From an uncultured Pseudomonas sp. (lineage in GTDB: Bacteria > Pseudomonadota > Gammaproteobacteria > Pseudomonadales > Pseudomonadaceae): 64,000 bases of DNA. The position numbers and the translations under genes are program-made. Below are positions 44,132-55,346 of this stretch, in pieces. Under the pieces are notes generated by a model that ran no database searches, was not told the origin of the DNA, and worked only from the letters and a program-made list of their open reading frames with translations. The stretch spans positions 62,001-126,000 of the forward strand of contig NZ_OX044366.1 of assembly GCF_943846705.1 (NCBI RefSeq). Direction: 5' to 3'. Positions within the stretch are counted from its first letter, which is position 1, and every line of letters starts with the position of its first letter.

Positions 44132-44146
44132 GCATTGCCCTCAGGC

Positions 44147-45349
<1,203 letters not shown>

Positions 45350-45366
45350 CTACCGGAGACACGCCC

Positions 45367-46119
45367 ATGTCCGCCCCTGTGCTGACCGGCCCGCAATACT
45401 TAAGTGAAGGCCTGAAACTGGTCCTGAGCCCTGGCTTGCGACTGTTCGTGCTACTGCCCCTGAGCATCAACCTGCTGCTATTTACTGCGCTGATCGGCGT
45501 GGCCGTGCAGCAGTTTGGTGGCTGGGTCGATACCTTTATGCCGAGCCTGCCGAGCTGGCTGAGTTTTCTTGAATATGTGCTGTGGCCGCTGTTCGTGGTG
45601 CTGGTATTGCTGATGGTGTTCTTCACCTTCACCATGCTGGCCAACATTATTGCCGCGCCGTTTAACGGCTTTCTCGCGGAGAAGGTTGAAATCGTCGTGC
45701 GCGGCCAGGACGACTTTCCGCCGTTCAGCTGGGCCGAATTGATGGCCATGGTGCCGCGCACCCTGGGCCGCGAGATGCGCAAGCTGGGCTACTTTCTGCC
45801 GCGTGCCATCGCCCTGCTGATCCTGACTTTTATCCCGGTGCTCAACCTGATCGCCGCGCCGCTGTGGCTGTTGTTCGGCGTGTGGATGATGGCCATCCAA
45901 TATATTGACTACCCGGCCGACAACAACAAAATGAGCTGGCAGGACATGCTCGCCTGGCTGCGCGCCAAACGCTGGCAGAGCCTGGGCTTTGGCGGCATCA
46001 CCTATGCCGCCTTGCTGGTGCCAGGGCTGAATATCCTGATGATGCCGGCAGCGGTGGCCGGGGCGACCGTGTTCTGGGTGCGTGAACGCCAGGAGCAAGT
46101 GCGGACACCCGCTCCCTAA
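45367..46119 (+). CDS. cysZ: Sulfate transporter CysZ
   Basis: Inner-membrane protein of 250 residues with about four hydrophobic helices (for example [20 protein letters not shown] near 24 and [20 protein letters not shown] near 80). The segment [15 protein letters not shown] is typical of CysZ, which brings sulfate in for cysteine synthesis. It faces a convergent hydroxylase gene with a 4-base gap. Confidence 0.92.
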   Translation: MSAPVLTGPQYLSEGLKLVLSPGLRLFVLLPLSINLLLFTALIGVAVQQFGGWVDTFMPSLPSWLSFLEYVLWPLFVVLVLLMVFFTFTMLANIIAAPFNGFLAEKVEIVVRGQDDFPPFSWAELMAMVPRTLGREMRKLGYFLPRAIALLILTFIPVLNLIAAPLWLLFGVWMMAIQYIDYPADNNKMSWQDMLAWLRAKRWQSLGFGGITYAALLVPGLNILMMPAAVAGATVFWVRERQEQVRTPAP

Positions 46120-46123
46120 ACCC

Positions 46124-47245
46124 TCACGCCGCAGGGTCGCTGCGCTCAAACACCACGCGCAGCGCCTGCAGGGACGCCTGCGACTCGCGCTCGATACGCC
46201 GCTCCAGTAACAGGCAATTGGCCAGGCGCATCAACACGCCGTCAAAGCCGTACTCCAAGGTACGCAGGAACTCGCATCCGCCCGCCACTTCTAAGCACTC
46301 GTAGGTCAGCAACAGCTCTAGGCCATGATCGCCCCGAGCGCTGGCCTGCCAGCGCCGCCCAGGCTGGTAGTCGAGCACGCTCCAGCGCAAATGGCCGGAG
46401 CGGCCAGCGGCATGAATATCTTCCTCGAACACTTCGCCGGCGAGTAGCGCGCCATCGCGGCCGTAAATATGACGCGACGACGGATGCCACTCGGGCCAGT
46501 GCGCCGGGGCGGCGGCATAACTCAGCACGGCGTCGGCCGGGCGAGCGATAGACACACGATGTTGCTGACGATTCTGCTGATGAGTCGCCTGCGGCTGCCA
46601 ATACAGAGTGCCGTAGAGCCAGTCCATCAGCGGATGGACAATGCCGAAGTTGCGCGAATGCATCAGCTCACGACGATGGTGTAACGCATGCAGATGACGC
46701 ATCTGACGAATCCACGGCAGCCGCGCCACCGGGTGCTCGGCCGGCAGGTGTTCGCAGGCATGCGCCACCTCGTAGGTCATGTAGCCCAGCAACATGCTGC
46801 CCGTGAACAGTGCCGCCAGGTTGCCATCGAGCTTGCCCAGCAACCACCAGATGCCCAGCAACGGCAGGCTATAGAGCACAATCAGCCAGGCCGGAAAGAG
46901 AATCACCCGCCAGTCGCGTGGCGTTTCGTAGCGCATCTGGCCTTCAACGAAGAAGCTGTGGTGGTCGCCGGTATGACGCTGGTAGAACAACTTACCGAAG
47001 CGGGTTTTGTTGTGCCCCAAGCGCTTGTGCACCTGGTACTCGCCCCAACTGAAGAACACCAGGCTCAGCGGCACCAGCAACCACTGCCAGAGCGCCACTG
47101 CATCCAGCGTACGCCACAGCAGGGCCATACCGGTCAGGCCGTAGGCCAGCACAAAGCCGGCATGCAGCCAAGGGTTGTACAGCGGATGGATGGCGTCCCG
47201 ATAGCGTGCGCGGAAAGCCTGGGCATTGTCGTTGTTATAGGCCAC
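46124..47245 (-). CDS. Fatty acid hydroxylase-SRPBCC fusion
   Basis: A 373-residue protein with two parts. The N-terminal part (about 1-225) is a membrane diiron hydroxylase with histidine clusters (EYQVHKRLGHNKT, RHTGDHHSFF, HLHALHHRRELMH). The C-terminal part (about 230-370) looks like an SRPBCC/polyketide-cyclase lipid-binding domain (VSIARPADAVLSYAAAPAHWPEWHP). Such a fusion could bind and hydroxylate a hydrophobic substrate. A LysR gene is divergent, 83 bases away, and probably regulates it. Which lipid is modified is unknown. Confidence 0.85.
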   Translation of the reverse strand: MAYNNDNAQAFRARYRDAIHPLYNPWLHAGFVLAYGLTGMALLWRTLDAVALWQWLLVPLSLVFFSWGEYQVHKRLGHNKTRFGKLFYQRHTGDHHSFFVEGQMRYETPRDWRVILFPAWLIVLYSLPLLGIWWLLGKLDGNLAALFTGSMLLGYMTYEVAHACEHLPAEHPVARLPWIRQMRHLHALHHRRELMHSRNFGIVHPLMDWLYGTLYWQPQATHQQNRQQHRVSIARPADAVLSYAAAPAHWPEWHPSSRHIYGRDGALLAGEVFEEDIHAAGRSGHLRWSVLDYQPGRRWQASARGDHGLELLLTYECLEVAGGCEFLRTLEYGFDGVLMRLANCLLLERRIERESQASLQALRVVFERSDPAA

Positions 47246-47328
47246 GGCGTTTCTCCCTGTGCGGATTGACAGCAGTCTAGGTGCAGCCAGATCATTCGAA
47301 TAATGGATAGTTTAAAAGAGCATTATTC

Positions 47329-48231
47329 TTGATAACGAATTTGCGCCAACTCGACCTCAACCTCTTGCTGGTCTTCGACGCCCTGATGCAGGAAGGCAAC
47401 CTGACCCGCGCCGCTGAACGCCTGCACCTGAGCCAGTCGACGGTGAGCAACGCCCTCGCCCGCCTGCGCCAACAACTGGGCGAGGAGCTGTTCCAGCGCA
47501 CGGCCCGCGGCATGACGCCCACCGCCCGTGCGCAAACCCTGTATATACCCGTGCAGCAAGCCTTGCGCCTACTGCAGACCGGCCTCGGCCCGGCGGAACC
47601 CTTTGACCCGCAGACGCCACAGGCTTTCAGCCTAGCGCTCAACGATTACGCCCAAGCCGCACTGCTACCGATGTTGCAGGCGCACTTGTCGCGCATCGCG
47701 CCGAGGGTCGAGCTGCTGGTACAGCGCGATGATGCCGACAGCCTGGTGCCGCGCCTGGAAAGCGGTGCGCTGGACCTGGCCATCGACTATTTACATTTTG
47801 ACTCGCCTGACCTGCACTACACGCCTTTGCGTGAAGAGCCGCTGGTGGTAATCGGCCGCGCCGGGCACCCGGCCTTTGCCGGCGGGCTGAGCCTGGAGGA
47901 CTACCAGCAGGCCCGGCATGTCACGGTGACACCGCGCGCCGGACGCGGCTCGCCGCTGGAAATTGTCCTCGGCTCGGCCAAGGTACGCCGTCAGGCCGCC
48001 CTGCATCTGCCGAACTACCTGCCGATCCCCGCAATCGTCGCCCACAGCGACCTGCTCGGCACCGTGCCTGCGCGCCTGGCCGAAGCGTTCGCCCCGGCGC
48101 ATGCCCTAGAGACCGCGCCGCTGCCCTTCGATATGCCACCGGTACAGGTCAGCCTGATCTGGCATCGCCAACAGCAACTCGACCCGGCGCACGCCTGGCT
48201 GCGTCAGCAACTGATCGAACTGCTTGTGTGA
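47329..48231 (+). CDS. LysR-family transcriptional regulator
   Basis: Regulator of about 300 residues: N-terminal helix-turn-helix (QEGNLTRAAERLHLSQSTVS) and a periplasmic-binding-like effector domain (about 90-295). No in-frame ATG lies near the start; TTG at 47329 (or TTG at 47341) is the best candidate. The upstream ATG at 47303 runs into a stop. LysR proteins often control the divergent neighbour, here the hydroxylase-SRPBCC gene. The effector is unknown. Confidence 0.87.
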   Translation: MITNLRQLDLNLLLVFDALMQEGNLTRAAERLHLSQSTVSNALARLRQQLGEELFQRTARGMTPTARAQTLYIPVQQALRLLQTGLGPAEPFDPQTPQAFSLALNDYAQAALLPMLQAHLSRIAPRVELLVQRDDADSLVPRLESGALDLAIDYLHFDSPDLHYTPLREEPLVVIGRAGHPAFAGGLSLEDYQQARHVTVTPRAGRGSPLEIVLGSAKVRRQAALHLPNYLPIPAIVAHSDLLGTVPARLAEAFAPAHALETAPLPFDMPPVQVSLIWHRQQQLDPAHAWLRQQLIELLV

Positions 48232-48305
48232 GGCTAATCAGGCAAGTGCAACCCGGCTCCAGCAGGGCTGGCCAGAACTATCGAGCGATTCAAACAGCGG
48301 CAGCG

Positions 48306-49013
48306 CTAGAGCAGCACATCTAGGCGTTTGCTCAACCGCACGCCCTGCGCACTGACAGTTGCACCATAGGCCAGCACTTCAACCCCGGCACTGAAGGCCT
48401 CACGCAGGGCGGCGGCATAGGCGGGATCGATTTCCTCGGCGGGGCGCACCGCCTCGATCCCCGACAGATTGACGCAATACAGCTGCACCGCGCGGGTGCC
48501 GGCGCGCGCCAAGCTGGCCAATTCGCGCAAATGCTTGCTGCCGCGCTCGGTGCGCGCATCGGGAAAGGCGGCAACCCGCGTGTCGGCAAAGCCCAGGGTA
48601 ACGCTCTTGACCTCAACGAACGCGGCGCCCTCTGGGTAGTCCAGGCGAAAATCGATACGGCTGCGCTCCTGGCCATAAGGCACCTCGCGCTTAAGCCCGG
48701 TAAAGCCATTTAGTTCGGCAATTAACCCGGCGCGCAGCGCCTCTTCAACCAAGGCATTGGCCCGCCCGGTGTTGATCACCGCGAGGCGACCGTGCGGGGT
48801 TTCCCCGATTTCCCAGGTGCCCGGCAACTTGCGCTTGGGGTCATGGCTGCGACTAAACCAGATGCGCGCACCTTCGCTCATGCAGTTGAGCATCGAGCCG
48901 GTATTGGCACAGTGAATGGTCAGCAGCTCACCACTGGCGGTCTCGATATCGGCGAGAAAGCGCTTATAGCGGCGCAGCAGCCGACCTTCTTCCAGGGGCG
49001 GATCAAACTGCAT
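48306..49013 (-). CDS. sfsA: DNA/RNA nuclease SfsA-type protein
   Basis: SfsA family protein of 235 residues. Typical blocks are [39 protein letters not shown] and VEVKSVTL. SfsA was named as a sugar fermentation stimulation protein and has a nuclease-like fold; the true function is unclear. It overlaps the aminotransferase gene by 11 bases on the same strand, so they are coupled. Confidence 0.94.
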   Translation of the reverse strand: MQFDPPLEEGRLLRRYKRFLADIETASGELLTIHCANTGSMLNCMSEGARIWFSRSHDPKRKLPGTWEIGETPHGRLAVINTGRANALVEEALRAGLIAELNGFTGLKREVPYGQERSRIDFRLDYPEGAAFVEVKSVTLGFADTRVAAFPDARTERGSKHLRELASLARAGTRAVQLYCVNLSGIEAVRPAEEIDPAYAAALREAFSAGVEVLAYGATVSAQGVRLSKRLDVLL

Positions 49014-50184
49014 GGGGCTTCCAGCTGTTCAGGCCACGCTTGATCCGATCAACCGCCTGCTGCAGGCGCGGCAGGTCCTGGGTGTAGGCAAAGCGCACAT
49101 GTTGAGCGGCCAGGTGGCGGCCAAAATCCAGACCCGGGGTAAAGGCTACGTGCTCGGTTTCCAGGAAGTGTTGACAAAAGGCAAAGGCATCGCCGCCAAA
49201 AGCGCTGATATCGGCATATAAATAGAAGGCACCTTCTGGCTCCACGGCGATCTTGAAGCCCAAGTCGCGCAGTGCCGGCAGTAAAAAGTCGCGACGGCGC
49301 TGGAACTCATGACGGCGCTGTTCGAGAATTTCCAGGGTCTGCGGCTCAAAGCACGCCAGTGCGGCGTGCTGGGCCATGCTCGGCGCGCTGATATAAAGGT
49401 TCTGCGCCAGTTTTTCCAGCTCCGGCACAGCGGCTGGCGGTGCCACCAGCCAGCCGAGACGCCAGCCGGTCATGCCGAAATACTTAGAAAAGCTGTTGAG
49501 CACGAAGGCGTCGTTATCCACTTCCAATACACTGGCCGCGTCTACGCCATAGGTCAGGCCATGGTAGATCTCATCCACCACCAAATGCCCGCCGCGGGCC
49601 TTCAGCGCCTGCGACAGCCCGCCCAGCTCATCACGACTGAGCAAGGTGCCAGTCGGGTTGGCCGGCGAAGCCACCAGCGCGCCGACGCTACCCTGATCCC
49701 AATACCGCGCCAGCAGATCTGGAGTGAGCTGATAACGCACCTCCGGGCCGACCGGCACCAGCTGCGCGGCGCCTTCGACCAAGCGCAGGAAGTGCCGATT
49801 GCAGGGGTAGCCCGGATCGGCCAGCAACCAGTGCTTACCGGGGTCGACCAACAAGCTGGTGGCCAACAGCAACGCGCCCGAACCGCCCGGCGTGATCAGG
49901 ATGCGTTGCGGGTCGATATCCAGGCGGTAACGTTCGGCATAGAAGCCAGAAATCGCTTCGCGCAGGGCCGGCAAACCGCGTGCGGCGGTGTAACGGGTAT
50001 GCCCATTGGCCAACGCGGCCTGCCCGGCGGCGACAATCGGCGCGGCCGTGGTGAAGTCCGGCTCACCGATTTCCAGATGAATCACATCATGGCCGTCGGC
50101 CTGTAATTGATTGGCCCGAGCCAGCAGCGCCATCACGTGAAAAGGTTCTATGGCGCGGCTGCGCGCACTGTAGGACTGGGCCAT
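49003..50184 (-). CDS. Class I aminotransferase (PLP-dependent)
   Basis: Aminotransferase of 393 residues. The PLP-binding lysine lies in [15 protein letters not shown] (about residue 232). Other conserved blocks are [33 protein letters not shown] and [12 protein letters not shown]. The amino acid substrate is not clear; the aspartate/alanine-type subgroup fits best. It is upstream of and overlaps sfsA. Confidence 0.92.
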   Translation of the reverse strand: MAQSYSARSRAIEPFHVMALLARANQLQADGHDVIHLEIGEPDFTTAAPIVAAGQAALANGHTRYTAARGLPALREAISGFYAERYRLDIDPQRILITPGGSGALLLATSLLVDPGKHWLLADPGYPCNRHFLRLVEGAAQLVPVGPEVRYQLTPDLLARYWDQGSVGALVASPANPTGTLLSRDELGGLSQALKARGGHLVVDEIYHGLTYGVDAASVLEVDNDAFVLNSFSKYFGMTGWRLGWLVAPPAAVPELEKLAQNLYISAPSMAQHAALACFEPQTLEILEQRRHEFQRRRDFLLPALRDLGFKIAVEPEGAFYLYADISAFGGDAFAFCQHFLETEHVAFTPGLDFGRHLAAQHVRFAYTQDLPRLQQAVDRIKRGLNSWKPHAV

Positions 50185-50380
50185 GGGACTGCCTTAAACT
50201 GGATTAAGAGGCGGATTCTAAAGCATACCCGATCCGGCTTCGACAACCGGGAGTGGCGCGGGGGGAGTTGTTCTGGTAAGTTCGCCCGCTTTACAGCCGC
50301 AGGGCCGGTTCTACTCGACGTAGGATCGGCAAGGGACACCGTCCTGCGCAGTGGATCAGAAGAGTGAGAGGCGGTCATCC

Positions 50381-50824
50381 ATGCCCACCAAAGCAAAAGC
50401 AAAAAGCAGCCAACTGACTCGCGGTTTCGAGCCCTATAAAGAAACAAAGGGCGAGGAGTACATGAGTGAGCCGATGCGTGGCCACTTCACCGGCATCCTT
50501 AATAAGTGGAAGCTGGAATTGATGCAGGAAGTCGATCGTACTGTGCACCACATGCAGGACGAAGCAGCCAACTTCCCCGATCCAGCGGACCGTGCAAGCC
50601 AGGAAGAAGAATTCAGCCTGGAACTGCGCGCCCGTGATCGTGAGCGCAAGCTGATCAAGAAGATCGACGAAACCCTGCAACTGATCGAAGACAACGACTA
50701 CGGCTGGTGCGACTCCTGTGGCGTCGAGATCGGCATTCGCCGTCTGGAAGCCCGCCCCACTGCCACGCTTTGCATTGACTGCAAGACGCTGGCGGAAATC
50801 AAGGAAAAACAGGTCGGTTCCTGA
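50381..50824 (+). CDS. dksA: RNA polymerase-binding factor DksA
   Basis: Transcription factor of 147 residues that enters the RNA polymerase secondary channel and works with ppGpp in the stringent response. The coiled-coil tip acids are in [11 protein letters not shown], and the zinc finger is CDSC-x17-CIDC near the C terminus. The ATG at 50381 gives the usual lysine-rich N terminus. The gene is followed by a terminator and then gluQ, the common gammaproteobacterial order. Confidence 0.97.
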   Translation: MPTKAKAKSSQLTRGFEPYKETKGEEYMSEPMRGHFTGILNKWKLELMQEVDRTVHHMQDEAANFPDPADRASQEEEFSLELRARDRERKLIKKIDETLQLIEDNDYGWCDSCGVEIGIRRLEARPTATLCIDCKTLAEIKEKQVGS

Positions 50825-50832
50825 TCTGACCC

Positions 50833-50862
50833 AAGGGGTGCTTCGGCACCCCTTGTTGTTTC
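50833..50862 (+). terminator. Terminator after dksA
   Basis: The stem aaggggtgc/gcacccctt with tetraloop ttcg is followed by gttgtttc. The stem is strong; the T tract is interrupted, so some read-through into gluQ is possible. Confidence 0.8.
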
Positions 50863-50887
50863 TGTCCCTGCGCGTGCGCAATTGATC

Positions 50888-51775
50888 ATGAACACACCTG
50901 CCTATATTGGGCGCTTCGCCCCCACCCCCAGCGGTTACCTACACTTCGGCTCACTGGTCGCGGCACTGGCGTCCTATCTCGACGCGCGCGCGGTAAACGG
51001 CCGCTGGCTGCTGCGCATGGAAGACCTCGATCCGCCGCGTGAAGTGGCCGGAGCGCAAAGCGCCATCCTGCAAACCTTAGAAAGCTATGGTTTCGAATGG
51101 GATGGCCAGTTGGTCCGCCAGAGTGCACGCCTCAACGAATACGCCGCGCTGGTCGAACGCCTGCTCAGCCAGGGCCTGGCCTACGCCTGTACCTGCTCAC
51201 GCAAGCAACTGCAAGGCAGCCAGGGCGTTTACCCCGGCACCTGCCGCAATGCCGGTCATGGCTTTAGCAATTCGGCGATTCGCCTGCGCGTACCGGAACT
51301 GACTTACCACTTTAGCGACCGCGTGCAAGGTGATTACCGCCAGCATCTGGGCCGTGAGGTGGGCGACTTCGTGATTCGCCGCCGCGATGGGTTGTACGCC
51401 TATCAGTTAGCTGTGGTGCTCGACGATGCCTGGCAGGGCATCACCGACATCGTCCGCGGCGCCGACCTGCTCGACTCAACCCCGCGCCAGTTGTACCTGC
51501 AGGAACTGCTGGGCGTGCCGCAGCCACGCTACCTGCATGTGCCGTTGATCACCCAGCCAGACGGCCACAAGCTGGGCAAGTCCTACCGTTCACCACCGCT
51601 GCCGGCCGATCAGGCCACTCCACTGCTGATTCGCGCCCTGCGTGCCCTGGGTCAGGTGTTGCCGGACGCTGCCGGCGATGGCCAGCCCAGCGAGCTGCTG
51701 CGCTGGGCCAGTCAGCACTGGGATGCCACGCGCATTCCGCGCCGCCTGACCGTGGCGGAAACGCAGCTGCATTAA
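50888..51775 (+). CDS. gluQ: Glutamyl-Q tRNA(Asp) synthetase
   Basis: Enzyme of 295 residues that attaches glutamate to queuosine in the anticodon of tRNA(Asp). It is a shortened glutamyl-tRNA synthetase without the anticodon-binding domain. The ATP-binding motifs are PTPSGYLHFGSL (HIGH-like) and HKLGKS (KMSKS-like). Zinc-site cysteines are in YACTCSRKQL and GTCRN. The ATG at 50888 is used rather than the TTG two codons earlier. It follows dksA, as in other pseudomonads. Confidence 0.95.
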   Translation: MNTPAYIGRFAPTPSGYLHFGSLVAALASYLDARAVNGRWLLRMEDLDPPREVAGAQSAILQTLESYGFEWDGQLVRQSARLNEYAALVERLLSQGLAYACTCSRKQLQGSQGVYPGTCRNAGHGFSNSAIRLRVPELTYHFSDRVQGDYRQHLGREVGDFVIRRRDGLYAYQLAVVLDDAWQGITDIVRGADLLDSTPRQLYLQELLGVPQPRYLHVPLITQPDGHKLGKSYRSPPLPADQATPLLIRALRALGQVLPDAAGDGQPSELLRWASQHWDATRIPRRLTVAETQLH

Positions 51776-51785
51776 AGCGTTTGCC

Positions 51786-52145
51786 TCAACCCTCGGCAGC
51801 GGTCTCGGCCAACAACCCGGCCAGCGCGTCACATTCTGCCTGCACAGCCGCCAGCGCTTGCGCACACAGCAGGCGATAGCGCTGCAGCACCTGCTCACCG
51901 GTTTCGGTCAACTGCGTGCCACCACCATGCTTGCCGCCTGCCAGGGTGCTGACCAGTGGCTGGCGGAAGCTACGGTTCATGGTCTCCACCAGCAACCACG
52001 CACGCCGGTATGACATGCCCAAGGCACGCGCCGCCGCGCTGATGGATCCATATTGGGCAATCGCCTCAAGCAAATCCGCCTTGCCCGGACCGAACGCAAC
52101 ATCACTGCCGTTATGCAGGCGGATTTTCACATCAAGGCGATACAT
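51786..52145 (-). CDS. ModE-like winged-helix regulator
   Basis: A 119-residue protein equal to the N-terminal DNA-binding domain of ModE (AIAQYGSISAAARALGMSYRRAWLLV, then KHGGGTQLTETG). It lacks the molybdate-binding TOBE domains, so it cannot sense molybdate as full ModE does. It follows pgm on the same strand with a 21-base gap and may be co-transcribed. No molybdate uptake genes are near. Confidence 0.88.
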   Translation of the reverse strand: MYRLDVKIRLHNGSDVAFGPGKADLLEAIAQYGSISAAARALGMSYRRAWLLVETMNRSFRQPLVSTLAGGKHGGGTQLTETGEQVLQRYRLLCAQALAAVQAECDALAGLLAETAAEG

Positions 52146-52166
52146 ACACAGCCCCGCGCAGATGGC

Positions 52167-53819
52167 TTACGGCGTGATCAGCGCGGCATCAACAATCTGC
52201 TGCGCCTCGCTGAAGATGCGCTGCAAATGCGCTTCATCGCGGAAGCTCTCTGCGTAGATTTTGTAGATGTCTTCGGTGCCCGACGGCCGCGCAGCGAACC
52301 AGCCGCCCTCACTGATCACCTTAATCCCGCCAATGGCCGCGCCATTGCCCGGAGCCTTGTCGAGCACCTGGGTGATGGCGTCACCGGCCAGTTCACGGCT
52401 ACTGATCTGCGCCGGCGAGAGTTTACCCAGAGCCTTTTTCTGCACAGGCGTGGCCGGTGCGTCGACGCGATCGGCATAGATCGCGCCAAACTCATCGCTC
52501 AGGCCCTGGTACAGTTCACCGGGGTCACGCCCGCAGACGGCGGTCATCTCGGCGGCCAATAGCGCCAGGGCGATGCCGTCCTTGTCGGTGGTCCAGACCC
52601 GGCCATCACGGCGCAAGAAGGTCGCCCCGGCACTTTCTTCGCCGCCAAAGCCGAGCGAGCCGTCAAACAGGCCGCCGGCAAACCACTTGAAGCCTACGGG
52701 TACTTCCTGCATCGGCCGGCCCAGGCGCGCGCTGACGCGGTCAATCATCGCACTGCTGACCAGGGTTTTGCCCACGGCGGCGCTAGCGTTCCACTGCGGG
52801 CGATGCTGGAACAGGTAATCGATAGCCACGCTGAGAAAATGGTTGGCCGGCAACAGGCCGACGCTGGGCGCGACGATGCCATGGCGGTCATAGTCGGTGT
52901 CGCAGGCAAAGGCGATGTCATAACCGTTTTTCAAGCCGATCAGACGCTGCATGGCATGGCTGGAAGATGGGTCCATGCGGATCTGCCCATCCCAGTCCAG
53001 GCTCATAAAGGCGAACTGCGGATCGATGGTCTGGCTCACCACATCCAGATTGAGGCCGTACTGCTCGGCAATCCGCCCCCAGTAATGCACGCCGGCACCG
53101 CCCAGCGGGTCGACGCCCAGGCGCAAGCCCGCCGCGCGAATCGGCGCGAAATCGATGACGTTGCCCAAGTCATTCACATAGGCGCTGAGGTAGTCGTACT
53201 CATGCACGCACGCCGCCTGGCGCGCCTGCGCCAGGGGCACCCGCTTGACCTCACGCAAGCCATCTTCAAGCAGAGCGTTGGCGCGGTTCTGCACCCAGCT
53301 GGTGATATCGCTGTCCGCCGGGCCGCCGTTAGTCGGGTTGTACTTGAAGCCGCCACTGTCGGGTGGGTTGTGCGACGGGGTGATGACGATGCCATCGGCC
53401 AGGCCACTGCTGCGGCCCTGGTTGTGCACCAAAATGGCTTGGGAGATCGCCGGCGTCGGGGTGAATTCGCCACCCGCCGAGATCATTGTTTGCACGCCAT
53501 TGGCGGCCAGCACTTCCAGCGCACTGTCCAGCGCCGGTTTAGATAGCGCGTGGGTATCGGCGCCGATAAACAGCGGGCCGCTGATACCTTGAGCCACGCG
53601 GTAATCGCAGATTGCCTGACTGATCGCCAGCACATGTGCCTGGTTGAAACTGCGCTGCAAGGAGCTACCACGATGCCCCGACGTACCAAAGGCCACCCGC
53701 TGGCTGGCCACTGCCGGATCCGGCTGCTGGTCGTAATAAGCGCCCAGCAACGCAGCTATATCAGTCAGTAAGGCAACGGGGGCCAGTTGTCCGGCCAGTG
53801 GATGGATACGTGCACTCAC
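52167..53819 (-). CDS. pgm: Phosphoglucomutase (alpha-D-glucose-specific)
   Basis: Enzyme of 550 residues that interconverts glucose 1-phosphate and glucose 6-phosphate. The phospho-serine loop is TPSHNPP (about residue 150), the metal site DTDYDRHG (about 308), the sugar-binding loop GGEESAG and the phosphate-binding [10 protein letters not shown] near the C terminus. The length fits the Pgm type. A divergent hypothetical gene lies 132 bases away. Confidence 0.95.
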   Translation of the reverse strand: MSARIHPLAGQLAPVALLTDIAALLGAYYDQQPDPAVASQRVAFGTSGHRGSSLQRSFNQAHVLAISQAICDYRVAQGISGPLFIGADTHALSKPALDSALEVLAANGVQTMISAGGEFTPTPAISQAILVHNQGRSSGLADGIVITPSHNPPDSGGFKYNPTNGGPADSDITSWVQNRANALLEDGLREVKRVPLAQARQAACVHEYDYLSAYVNDLGNVIDFAPIRAAGLRLGVDPLGGAGVHYWGRIAEQYGLNLDVVSQTIDPQFAFMSLDWDGQIRMDPSSSHAMQRLIGLKNGYDIAFACDTDYDRHGIVAPSVGLLPANHFLSVAIDYLFQHRPQWNASAAVGKTLVSSAMIDRVSARLGRPMQEVPVGFKWFAGGLFDGSLGFGGEESAGATFLRRDGRVWTTDKDGIALALLAAEMTAVCGRDPGELYQGLSDEFGAIYADRVDAPATPVQKKALGKLSPAQISSRELAGDAITQVLDKAPGNGAAIGGIKVISEGGWFAARPSGTEDIYKIYAESFRDEAHLQRIFSEAQQIVDAALITP

Positions 53820-53951
53820 AGAGGGCTCCTTGTCTCGTAGGGTTCAGCCAAAGCGTGCAAGCTTAACAGGCTTGCCCTGGGTAAACGCAGCGCCCTGGGC
53901 TGGGTTTCAGGCTATGCTTGGCAACCTTTTTGCCGCCACAGGAATACCCGC

Positions 53952-54485
53952 ATGAAAGCCCAGCTCGAAGAATTAATCAGCAAAATCAGCTCGGGCTGCA
54001 TGCAAGCCGAAGAAGTCGCGCGCATCGCCGAGGATGCCGCCCAGGCCTATGCCGACCCACAGGCGTTTCTCGCTGCCAACCCGGACATCAACTACGACGA
54101 CAGCTTCCCCATTCCCCTCGGCGAGTGGGTAGTGGTCGGCAGCCTGCCGGAAACCGTGCTGTTTCAGGCCGATAGCTATGACGCGCTGTTCCAGCAGATC
54201 GTTGAGTCGTTCGGCCCGCAGGTGAGCTTCGTGCTCAAGCCCAAGCAGCTGGCCAAAGTCGAGCCGCTGAAGGCACTGAACCGCATCCAGGTGCAGCTCT
54301 CTAGCCTGTCGCCGGAAACCCAGGGCTATGTGCTACTGGATCTCAGCGAGCCGCTGGATGACGAGTTACAAGCTGTGCTGGTGTACAGCAGCGACCTGGC
54401 TCGGGTGATGGAGCTGGCGGTGGAAGTCGGCATTTACGCCGCGCCGGCCTATGAAGCGCTGAAAGCAGCGCACAGCGAAGATTAA
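53952..54485 (+). CDS. Conserved hypothetical protein
   Basis: An acidic 177-residue protein with no family I recognise. It has a helical N terminus (MKAQLEELISKISSGCMQAEEVARIAEDAA), a central WVVVGSLPETVLF strand region and a helical end. It lacks a signal peptide and membrane segments. Good codon use and a ribosome site (aggaat) support it as real. It is divergent from pgm and convergent with the anti-sigma gene. Confidence 0.75.
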   Translation: MKAQLEELISKISSGCMQAEEVARIAEDAAQAYADPQAFLAANPDINYDDSFPIPLGEWVVVGSLPETVLFQADSYDALFQQIVESFGPQVSFVLKPKQLAKVEPLKALNRIQVQLSSLSPETQGYVLLDLSEPLDDELQAVLVYSSDLARVMELAVEVGIYAAPAYEALKAAHSED

Positions 54486-54507
54486 AGCGCAGCCGCCAGC
54501 CGCCTAA

Positions 54508-54741
54508 TCAGCGCTGCTGGCGACGCAACTCAGCGAGCTTGTTGGCCAATGCGTCCAGATCGGCATGCTGCCCATGCGGCAAACGGCGCAGCACGCCCTG
54601 AGCCAGGCGCAACTGTTTAATAAAGCGCCGGCAATTGATGCACATGCTCAGGTGCATCCGCATGGACAAGCGCTTATGCAGCCCCATCTGACCATCGATA
54701 TAGTCACTGGAGTGGGCCACCAACTCCTTGCAGCTCAACAT
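54508..54741 (-). CDS. Zinc-finger anti-sigma factor-like protein
   Basis: A 77-residue protein with the zinc-binding pattern of anti-sigma factors (MHLSMCINCRRF, a histidine followed by CxxC, plus C4 and H9). There is no membrane segment, so it should bind its sigma factor in the cytoplasm. It overlaps the ECF sigma gene by 7 bases. Control by stoichiometric binding is inferred from the family. Confidence 0.87.
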   Translation of the reverse strand: MLSCKELVAHSSDYIDGQMGLHKRLSMRMHLSMCINCRRFIKQLRLAQGVLRRLPHGQHADLDALANKLAELRRQQR

Positions 54742-55346
54742 TGACCGGTCTCCTCGAAATGCTCCAAGGTAGCAAAGACCTTGAGACGCGCGCGGTGCAG
54801 CAGTACCCGCACATTGGAGAGAGACACCTGCAAAAGATTACAAATCGCCTGCAACTCCAAGCCTTCACGCTCACGCAGGTGCAAAACACTGGCCTGCAGT
54901 TCGGGCAGGCTGGCGAGCGTATGTTCCAGGCACTCGCGCAGCTCTTCTTTGGTCAGCAGTGCTTCCGGGGAGTCCTGATGCCAGGCATGCGGGGCGAGTA
55001 ACCAATGGCCATTCTCTTTGAAACGCTCATCGCCGACACCGCCATGGGGGGAGGGAATATCGTCGAGCAGCACTTCGCGGCGATTGCCTTTCAGGCGGGT
55101 TTTCGCGGTGTTGGCGGTGATGGTCAACAGCCAGGTTTTCAGACTTGAGCGCGCCTGAAAACCATCGAGGCTGCGTACCACGGCCAACCAGGCATCCTGC
55201 ACCACTTCATCGGCATTACGGCTACCGACGATGGCAAAAGCTACCGCGCGCATCGCACCTTGATAAGTGCTAACCAACTCGCGGTAGGCCTTCTGCTCGC
55301 CCGCACGCAGGCGAACCAGCAGCAGCTGATCGGCCGGGTACTCCAT
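54735..55346 (-). CDS. ECF-family RNA polymerase sigma factor
   Basis: Sigma factor of 203 residues with region 2 (RELVSTYQGAMRAVAFAIVGSRNADEVVQDAWLAVV) and region 4 (LPELQASVLHLREREGLEL, then SLSNVRVLLHRAR). The ATG at 55346 overlaps the stop of the KAS III gene (tgatg), and the 3' end overlaps the anti-sigma gene, so three genes are translated together. The matching trio in P. aeruginosa is PA3286-PA3284 (from memory). The promoters recognised are not known. Confidence 0.92.
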   Translation of the reverse strand: MEYPADQLLLVRLRAGEQKAYRELVSTYQGAMRAVAFAIVGSRNADEVVQDAWLAVVRSLDGFQARSSLKTWLLTITANTAKTRLKGNRREVLLDDIPSPHGGVGDERFKENGHWLLAPHAWHQDSPEALLTKEELRECLEHTLASLPELQASVLHLREREGLELQAICNLLQVSLSNVRVLLHRARLKVFATLEHFEETGQC

